A stretch of 64,000 bases of DNA from Lumnitzera littorea. Taxonomy: Eukaryota > Streptophyta > Magnoliopsida > Myrtales > Combretaceae. The DNA lies in NCBI GenBank assembly GCA_024138015.1, contig JAMXBB010000009.1, positions 87,810,685-87,874,684 on the forward strand. The letters run 5' to 3'. Under the pieces are notes generated by a model. That model saw only the letters and a program-made list of their open reading frames with translations. It was not told where the DNA came from and did not search any database. The first letter of the stretch is position 1. Each line of letters starts with the position of its first letter. Below, piece after piece: positions 56,350 through 64,000 of this stretch. A program made the position numbers and the translations under genes.

Positions 56350-56430
56350 TAATGATGTAAGCAATGATGTCATCAAAGGATTACATAAGCTATGACATCA
56401 TCAAGTGATTACATAAGCGATGATATAAGC
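56350..56430 (+). repeat. short tandem repeats with TGACATCATCA / GATGTCATC cores
   Basis: Three partial units of about 33 bp share GATTACATAAGC and (A/T)ATGA(T/C)(G/A)TCATCAA. The TGACATCA core resembles bZIP (as-1/CRE-like) sites, so it could be a former regulatory array of the LTR. Confidence 0.5.
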
Positions 56431-58303
56431 ATAGGTTTATAAAAGAAGAAATAATAAGATTACATAAGCATATAACATGGGTATATACATGTACTTAGAA
56501 GCAAAAAATCTCTTAAATCCTAAGACACTTCCTAAATTGAATGAAACTTTATTAAGTACGTGAATTAGTAATATCAACGTAAAATTCCCTAAGTGTAAGA
56601 ATCTAATGGATAATTGAATCATTAAGTACAAACATAGGGTATAAATATAAGTAATAAGACTAATTAAGCTTCAATAGTTAAAATTTCTATAAATTAAACC
56701 CATATCGTAAAACATGGGTCTTAACGTCCAAAACAGACATCACCGTGTGAACGTACGTCTGAAAACGATGAAAAACGACTATAAATTCGCAAATATCGGA
56801 ATTAGAATGAAAATGTTATAAAATAGATAAAGGAAGTCCCATAACTTACAAATATAAGAAAATAGTTACTATTAACCCCATTAAGTATAGTAAACCCTAT
56901 ACACATTATACTTGAGTTATATTGGGGAAAAACTAGATAAACTACAATAGAATTTTAGTTAACTAAGGAGTCAGACTTCTCAGAATACTTATAAGTTTTA
57001 CTATTTTGATTTAGGCATTCAATATCGAGTTCTAAAAACCCTAAAGGCTTAGAGAATGAGCAATAATCCAGGTGAGGGAGTTCTAATGACCTACTACTTT
57101 GTATGTGTTACTTGTATGATGTTTTGTTGCTTGCTGTTGCTTGTATGTTTGAATGACTGTTCTGCGTATGCTATCATCTGTGTGATCATTTTTTTTTAAA
57201 TTGATAAATATAAGTATTAGACCAAAATAACCAATTATACTCGTCGCATGTCTATGACTTAGTAAAGGTATGAATGGAGAGTACTAGTCTTGCAAAAATC
57301 TTAAGAAAAGTGTTTTTGGAAAAAACTTTTCTATCCTTAAACATATTTTTGTATGATCTTTATAAGGGCTTGTGGAGCCATAATTAATATTTTAACGTTA
57401 AGGCAAAGCTAGCATGGGTTCTTCACTTGATAGCGAGAGGACTCGCTTTATTGTGCCTGTAAGGCCTTGGTTATTTTTGGTTGCGAGGGGATTTGTATAT
57501 TTGTACCCGAGGGGCCTTGGAGGATGGATAGTCTTAGTTTGGAATCTCCTTATTTGGATTGAAACTCTTTTCTCGATTAGGGTAATAGTTGAGTGTTGCC
57601 TAGAGGGGTGGTTGCCTTAGGTAGCCTCATGCGAGTAAGCTGAGGTGCCCTGTATGGGTAAGTATAGGGGATAATCGAATTGTAGATGATGTAATTCTAC
57701 ACCTTCTATAGTTCCAAACTCCTATGGATGTGTTACTTGCATTCATCGCGCATGCATTCATGTTGTATGTAGATAACTTACCTGCATATGTGATAATAAT
57801 GTGTGAAAACTTGCTTGACCGGTAGTGGTGAGGAATGAACTCACTGAGCTGTTATATGCTCACTCCTTCATAGTTTCTCTTGCAAGTTTACTTACATTAG
57901 GATTGGGATAAGTCTCGAGTGCCGAGTGTGAGATGAAGATATATATCTTAGTATTAGAAATAGCCTAGTACTCTTTAGATGATACATAAACATCATTTGT
58001 AGATAATTTAATTTTTCTTGTATTTCTTTTATAATGTTGGTATATCCTGTCTTATTATTTAGTAGGGGATACCGATTCTCTGCGGTTTTGAAGAACTGTG
58101 AAATATTAGATATCTATAGTTATTTATATTTATATGTTATGTTATGTTATAATAAATTAATTACTTGAAAATCAATAAACTTAGTGATTTATTATTTAAA
58201 GTCTTGCAATTTCTGACTTGTAAGGCGGTTTTCGTATCATGGGTGCACACATGTTATGAAAATTTTTAGGTAATCCTAGTAGGTCCTTTTTAGGGTCCTG
58301 ACA

Positions 58304-59073
58304 AGAACCCTTAAATCTGAATTAGCAGAGGTAAAACCTAAGACTCTCAAAATCTACTCCTCTTGCAGACTAAGGCCTACCCACACTTCCACCCCTCCTT
58401 AAGGGCCCTTCTGATTAGAGAAAATAACTTATCTTTGATAAAAGTCACTTTTGAAACCGGGGCAAACATAATTTTAGTTTCACCTATAGGGTTCTTGACT
58501 TGTAAACCTAGGTTAAAAAGTGATTCTCTAAAAAAATGCTACTTCATTAATATCCTTTTTTGAAACCAAAGACCAAAAGCCTATATTATGTTATAGCCTA
58601 AAAAAATGTAACAGACTAATTAAAGTGTATCACTTGTAAGATAGAACATAATTTTTGGAATTGTAGTCAAGAGTGGAAATTTGAATCGAAAGAAGGTAAG
58701 GAAGCCTTCTTAGACTAAATTAATCAATTATGAGATATCATTTATGTGAATGAGAGACATTTGAAAGGTTTTTAAGAAGAATTATTGTCCTTGAGATCAC
58801 CTTAGGCGACATCGAAAGATCTCTTACCTTAAGATTGAAAGCTTATGTGTCGAAGAAGAAAGTAAGGTAGCCTAAGAAAAAAAGGTTGTCGGGCGATTTG
58901 CACAAAAGCAATTTATCTAAAGCTTGCACTCATTGGATCCCATACTTGTTAGTGAATCTTAAATAAAAAAGGAGAGAGAGAGAGAGAGAAAAAGAGGAAA
59001 AAAAAAAAAAGAATGAAAGAAAGAGAAGAGAAAATTACAAGTTTTCTTTAAGCCAATTCTTGACTAGCTTTTC
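58304..59073 (+). other. unassigned stretch with zinc-knuckle-like peptide
   Basis: After the second AGAAC, 58363-58563 is a 66-codon open frame (LRALLIRENNLSLIKVTFE) that I do not recognise. Near 58630-58680 one frame reads KCITCKIEHNFWNC, a CCHC-like knuckle with three instead of four residues before His, which hints at a decayed gag. A GA microsatellite follows at 58972-58991. Confidence 0.3.
58972..58991 (+). repeat. GA microsatellite
   Basis: Ten uninterrupted GA-type dinucleotides followed by purine-only sequence to about 59030. Confidence 0.85.
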
Positions 59074-59649
59074 TATAATGCCCTGCCTTTGAGGTGTTTA
59101 CTTAAAATTTTTTCTCAAACTCTTGGTACCTAAAGACAGTTTGTTACTGCCATCCTTGAGTTAAGGATAAGGTAGAGCCTGTATTCAACCTTCTCTTTTG
59201 TTTCATACACAACTATTTTCAAATACTTTCTCATTCAATATGACCAACAACAACGAAAAACTTTTACAATAGTGAGCTATACATAGAGTATCACAGTTAC
59301 CTACACTTCTTATGCAACATAGAATCTCTATTACAAATATACATTTTTGAACGTCCAAAACTATACTAAATAGGTTAGATAACACCTACAACTTTCCTGA
59401 ATAGCTCTCTTCATATACTCAAGCCAAATCATATAGTTAATGAGTTCTCTCCATAGCTTATTTTCAGCTAGAGTTTTCAAAGTCTCCTTCTCACTTCTAT
59501 CTATTTATCTGTAACCTAAGGACAAGAGAAACTTATCCCCTTAGCTACTATGAGCTAAGTGAAAGTGGATAAACACATAACAACAAGCATAACAATAGGC
59601 ACATCATTCAAGTAGTTAGTCTAATTACGTTATCTTATAGTTTCCCAGC

Positions 59650-60060
59650 TAAGCAATGCAAATGCAATAAGAGTGTACCATGCTCATGCATGTGACATGC
59701 ATCGATACTGATATCCTAGCCCAAAGTAGTAACTCATTTGATTTGGTCGACTCAAACCGGGCATCTAGAATAAATCTAAGAACCTAGCAAACATTTTAGC
59801 CTAGCAATAATCACATAGAGTGGTTGGAAAATCTAGCATATAGTTGGCTTAGTAGATACAATACAATCTTTATTTGCTCAAAAATCCAACTTTTACAAAT
59901 TAAGTAGTTCACTTGATAAACCTAACTTTTCATATGAAAACATACCCAGCAACATCTCGGTTTTCAAAAAACTTGACCTGTAGGTCCTTTTTTGTGCCAT
60001 GTTATGAATGCATTAGATTGCATGCCAAGTAGAACCTAGCAAATCCAAGCAAACTTATTC
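59650..60060 (-). repeat. diverged LTR-like repeat, copy 2
   Basis: Shares with 60-590 the ordered blocks CATGCTCATGCATGTGACATG, AACCGGGCAT and CCTGTAGGTCCTTTTTTGTG. It lies within the LTR-like region 59074-62358, which suggests that 1-600 belongs to the same LTR family. Confidence 0.5.
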
Positions 60061-60529
60061 ATCACTTGTTACCTAGCCTTTACTTTATAGTTCTATTAGC
60101 TTTAAGATTTTGGTGTCGGGTTCACTTAAGTGAACACCTTAGGAGATAGAGTTAGTTCTTAGATTCTTTTCCAAGATAACACGAATCCTAGCAAATGTCA
60201 TATATGCATTCATTAGCATCAACATATAACTAAGTTTCATATCATGTCACCAGTCAATCAGCAACCAATATAATAAGTAACATAAGTCACAAAGTGACAC
60301 ATCAATTCATAGCCAATTTCAGCGAAGCCATCGAACAATACATTAACTTACAATTAATGTTTAGCTAAGACAATACATCATAGAGAACCTAAAGTTAGGA
60401 GTAGGCATAAGTCTACTCAAGCACATACAAGTATTCACTTACCTGGATAGCGGTACATTCCTAATCTTACTCACTAACATAAGCTTCCTTTTCCATGAAT
60501 TCAGTTAGTAATCAATTACAGGTCATGAA

Positions 60530-60562
60530 TATATTATATATATATATATATACATATATTAG
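60530..60562. repeat. TA microsatellite
   Basis: Alternating T and A for about 25 bases (ATATTATATATATATATATA), interrupted once by C. Confidence 0.85.
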
Positions 60563-62357
60563 TTCAATTCTCGCTTTTTGGTAATTAGTTCGTTATAAGT
60601 TGGTTTTAATTTAGTCTTTGAGTTTGATTCTGAGTTAGCTTCTGAAATAGCTTCTTATTGTACTATCCTCTTTCATAAATCATAATTTCTTTACCAATCC
60701 ATCAATTTTGTAAGTTTTCTAAAACTACTAACTCCTCTAAATTTGGTTCTGAGCAATTCTATATCAATTTTCTCTTGTTGAAAATCCTCTGAGTTACCAT
60801 TTAAGCTACACTTCATAATATTAGTTTTGTCCTTTGACACAGCTTCTGAGTTTCTCTAGTTTAAGGCTCTTACTAAATTATCCTCTGAGCTATCCTCTAA
60901 CTTTGTGAGCTATAGGATTTTTAATAAAATCAACCTCTGATGAATCCTTTGTTTTTTTTTTTTTTTTCACATTGCTTAATAATTTTTGCTTCTAACATAC
61001 TCTTTGAGTATCAATCTAATGTGTTGTTCGTTACCAAAAGCCTTTGAATCATCCTTTGACTTTTAATAATATCCTAAACTTAGTTTATTTACTAACTTTC
61101 TTCCAAATTATAGTTATGAAATTGGTTTTTAAATAACAAATACCACTTTAACAAACTTTCCTTAACTTCATTTCTTCCAATTCCCATTATAATTCATCAA
61201 TTGTTTCAAATACACTAAACTAGTTAAATACCAACTTCCATATTCAAGGCCACTACCAACTTCCTTTAACTCCTCACTATAACAATTAATCCAAATCATT
61301 GCAGAACAATATCTATACTCCAAATATGATTCAAACTCAATATCTAGGCAAAATTATCAAAAGAAACATATTATTTTCACTAAAATACACTATTTTAAGC
61401 ATCATTTTAGGCTAAAAAATCACATAAAAAAAATAGTTTTGTGAGAAATTCCTTCATGGAAATTCAATATTGATATGGAGTAGTTTGCAAAAAAAATTTG
61501 AAGGCAAAACTACTTTGTTAGGCATATTTATTTCAATATAAAAAATTGTCTGATTTCCTTGATTTCTTATGGACATATATTATAACCACCAAATTTATAC
61601 AAAATGATATTTTTCCTAGATTCTATACATGAAAATATGTAAGAATTTTTATATTTTTACAAAATTATCTAAAATCGGATGGAATTGGGAACTCACTAGA
61701 ATTTGAAGCTTCAGCCACTAACAACCTTTACCACCTTGTCGGCAGCAATGGGTAATACGTGTGGCCTCTAGTGGTGGTGGTGTTTTCCTTCCAACTCTGC
61801 TTCACACTAATAGACCATCAAATCACTTAACCCGCGCATTGATTTTACTATTTTTCCTTGATTTTATTCCTTGATCAACTCGACTCAAACTAATTTTTCC
61901 TAATTCCATACTTGCATGCTTCATTTGTTAAAGAGGGTTTTTGGATTTTTTTCTAGCTAATCAAATATTGAATAGTAATTCTCTCTCTCTCTTCTTGAAA
62001 TTTCCTTTATATACTGCTTTTAACCTTACATGATCTCTTTTCCTAATTCATAAACACCTATCCTAGGCATTTACATACGTCCCTTAAGACGATTTCCAGT
62101 TGCCTTGGTGTCCTTTGTGTTTTTTTTTTATTAATTTTTTATAATTTCTTAAGTTTATTTCGACTTAAAATGTAATTACATGTAAGGTATATAGATATGT
62201 TCTATATATTATTTTGCATCATATAATATTTTATTACATATATAATTTATTTCTAAGGTTTCGTAATCATTCAGAACTTTAATTTTAAGTTTCCGATAAT
62301 TACCAATTGTACCCGATGAAACTACGTTTTATTAAAATTAAACATTATAAATACTTA

Positions 62358-64000
62358 TCGAGCATGGTTTTTTCCTCTCGGTTCTTTTTAAATTAATTTT
62401 CTCTAAATTGGTTAATATTAAATCCTACCCGTTTAATACTAACTTCTGACTAGGGTTTAAAGAAAACCGATTTTTGTTTTAAAAATGTATTGGAGTCGAT
62501 ACCTTACTGGAGTAAGGCAAAAAAAAAAAAAAGAGTTAAGTTATAACCAATTGGGTGAATTTGTTATAATTTAACTACTAATTTACCGATTAAACTAATT
62601 TTATAAAAAAAAGGTTTTGGAAACCAGAGATCTAGATTTGAGGATTAGGTTTTTTAAACCCTTACGGGCATCATTAACTTTCCAATTTTAATCTTAATCT
62701 TAAAAATCACTTTTCAATTCTATAAAACAGAACTCTATTATTTAACCAGAAGGGAAAATAGGTTTTTTTTTTTTTTTTCATTATCACCCTGTAAGTATCT
62801 ATGTACAAGTTATTTGGAATCAGATGTACGTAGTTTTTTTTCATAAAAACTTTAGTAGGTTGGGTTTGTTTTAATTTTGAAGATATGCCGGATTTACGTT
62901 TTTAACCCAATTTGGTTTATTTAAGAAAATTTCTAAAAAAGGTCCTAAATAAAAAATTTTATTTTTTTGAAAAATTCTAAAGTTCCATAATTTGGAAAGG
63001 ATCCATTTATTTTTGTTTTATTTTTGGAAATTTTATTTTTCTAGGTGATAAAATGATTTTATAATATTTTTTCATTTATTATTATTTTTATTATCTTATT
63101 TATTATTTTTTCATTTTATCTATTTCTACTAAACTAAAAAAAATTATTCTTTTTCTTTTTTTTTTGTTTCTTTTATTCCCTTTTTTTATTTTTCCTTTCT
63201 TTTTTTTTTTATTATTACATTTACATTCAAAATTGAAATAAATAAAAATAAAAGAAAGAAAGAAAAAGAATACAAAATAATCAAATGGATGAGGGCCGGA
63301 CTAGGAAAGGAACACTGATTGAATTGTGGGTCGGTTCGGGTCGGACTCCAACGTCTTCAATGGCAACAACAATAGCAGGGTACGATTCGGGGCATTTTGG
63401 GTAGCAAATCGAATGGGAAAGGAGTTTTTTATGACTTTTGGCTTAGAGTTAGGGGGGAGGGGACGGGGTAGGATCGATGCCTAGGTTGATGGAGGTGGTT
63501 TGGATGGTGGTTATGATCGATGGTTGGCGATGGTGTTTGGGTGGTGTCATCGAGAGTTGCTGGGTGTAAGAGAGGTGTATTGGGTCAAGGCTTTAGGGTG
63601 GTAAGGAGTTTGGCTATAGGGTTAGTTTGGGCTTAGGGCAGTGGTACAGGGTAGTTTGTGAACTGGCCAGTTGTGATGGTTAATGTTTGACGATGGGTCT
63701 TTGGCAATGTAGCTAGGTGTTACGGTCAGGAGTGAGAGTCGTTGGGTCTGGTTGCTCACATGGTGGGGGAGCTAGCTAGAGTAGTGGTGCCCTTCGAGGG
63801 TGGCTAAGGAGAGAAAGGGTTTGGTAGATGAGGGTGAGGGAGCTTGAGGAAGAGAAAGAGGATTCGTTAGTGGGTTCTGAGTAATGCTTTGTCACCGTTC
63901 GTATCTAGGATAGTTTTATTTATAGTGATTTGGGTTGGCACAAGCTCAGAAAGTCCTTCAATGGCGATTTGGTCATGAATGCTTGATTTCGAAATTCCAG
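62358..64000 (-). repeat. Tat-type LTR, fourth copy, runs off window
   Basis: Parallels 30631-32300 in the same orientation. Shared blocks include GGTTTTTTCCTCT, ATTAAATCCTACCCGTTTAA, TTAAGTTATAACCAATTGGG, AGGTTGGGTT and the pyrimidine-rich stretch 63110-63220. The G-rich part (63450-63560) matches the equivalent part of element D's LTR. Only the 3' portion (read on minus) is inside the window. Confidence 0.75.

Larger units (their letters stand above)
54676..58303 (+). mobile_element. solo LTR S4, long Gypsy type
   Basis: A 3628-bp unit starting TGTAAACCCCACGAATTT and ending TTTTTAGGGTCCTGACA, with perfect AGAAC duplications at 54671-54675 and 58304-58308. It is related along its length to S1 (2039-6153) in inverted orientation. 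It contains a W-box-rich tandem duplication (55446-55519), a pyrimidine-rich leader (55540-55760) and several short tandem repeats (56216-56430). No internal region adjoins it. Confidence 0.85.
59074..62358 (-). repeat. long Gypsy LTR-like sequence, truncated
   Basis: On plus the low end TATAATGCCCTGCC resembles the TGTAATGCCC/TGTAACGCCC end of long Gypsy LTRs. On minus a TATA-like AGTATATAAAGGAAATTTC (about 62000-62018) is followed by a leader. AATAAATTATATATG near 62235-62255 (minus) matches S2 near 10880. The other end is cut at 62358, where a Tat-type LTR begins. No target duplication could be defined. Confidence 0.5.

Noticed and set aside
1..64000. A host gene or previously undescribed gene system hidden among the repeats
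   Set aside because: Reading both strands, every recognisable protein motif belongs to an LTR retrotransposon. The remaining frames are short and lack a domain pattern, so I found nothing to support one.

Overview
The window looks like nuclear DNA from a dicot plant, in gene-poor chromatin. It is AT-rich and almost entirely built from decayed LTR retrotransposons. Their protein remnants belong to plant Ty3/Gypsy lineages (a Reina-like chromovirus group and a Tat/Ogre-like group) and to Ty1/Copia. I found no host gene, rRNA, true tRNA or CRISPR array. Every protein homology I could read belongs to a retroelement, and every such reading frame is interrupted by stops or frameshifts. Family assignments rest on remembered motif patterns, not on searches.

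Layout, left to right. 1-2033: diverged LTR-like sequence. 2039-6153: a long solo LTR (minus) flanked by TAAGG on both sides. 6363-6652: assembly gap. 7300-9907: a Copia gag-pol remnant. 9908-29288: a nest of chromovirus-like elements. Element A (9966-16760) appears to sit inside the 5' LTR of element B (9908-29288). A is itself split by two solo LTRs: a 2.9-kb one at 10628-13515 (GCTAG flanks) and a 1-kb one at 14669-15640 (GATAT flanks). Element C (21912-28558, minus, both LTRs present) is inserted in B's 3' LTR and is the best preserved. 29289-30630: non-coding, with five imperfect repeats.

30631-39703: element D, a Tat/Ogre-like element on the minus strand. It has a 2.5-kb 3' LTR, two families of tandem repeats between pol and LTR, and integrase and double RNase H remnants. 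A separate 1.4-kb LTR insertion (36485-37930) splits it. An apparently perfect 433-bp inverted repeat starts at an ambiguous base (33153) and may be an assembly artefact.

39704-43870: degenerate minisatellite-like DNA. 43870-47075: element F, a gag-protease remnant on minus with its LTR and primer site. 47080-54468: element E, an Ogre-like derivative on plus with primer site, an extra ORF1, gag and a 2.75-kb 3' LTR, but no pol. 54676-58303: a second long solo LTR (plus, AGAAC flanks), related to the one at 2039-6153 and inverted to it. 59074-62358: another LTR-like stretch on minus. 62358-64000: a fourth Tat-type LTR that runs off the window.

The parts do not form a working system. The window records successive nested insertions, LTR-LTR recombination to solo LTRs, deletions, and C-to-T decay typical of methylated DNA. 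The most notable items are the inverted repeat next to the N, the tandem arrays, the W-box array in a solo LTR, and a hairpin plus tRNA-like motif shared by the Tat-type LTRs.
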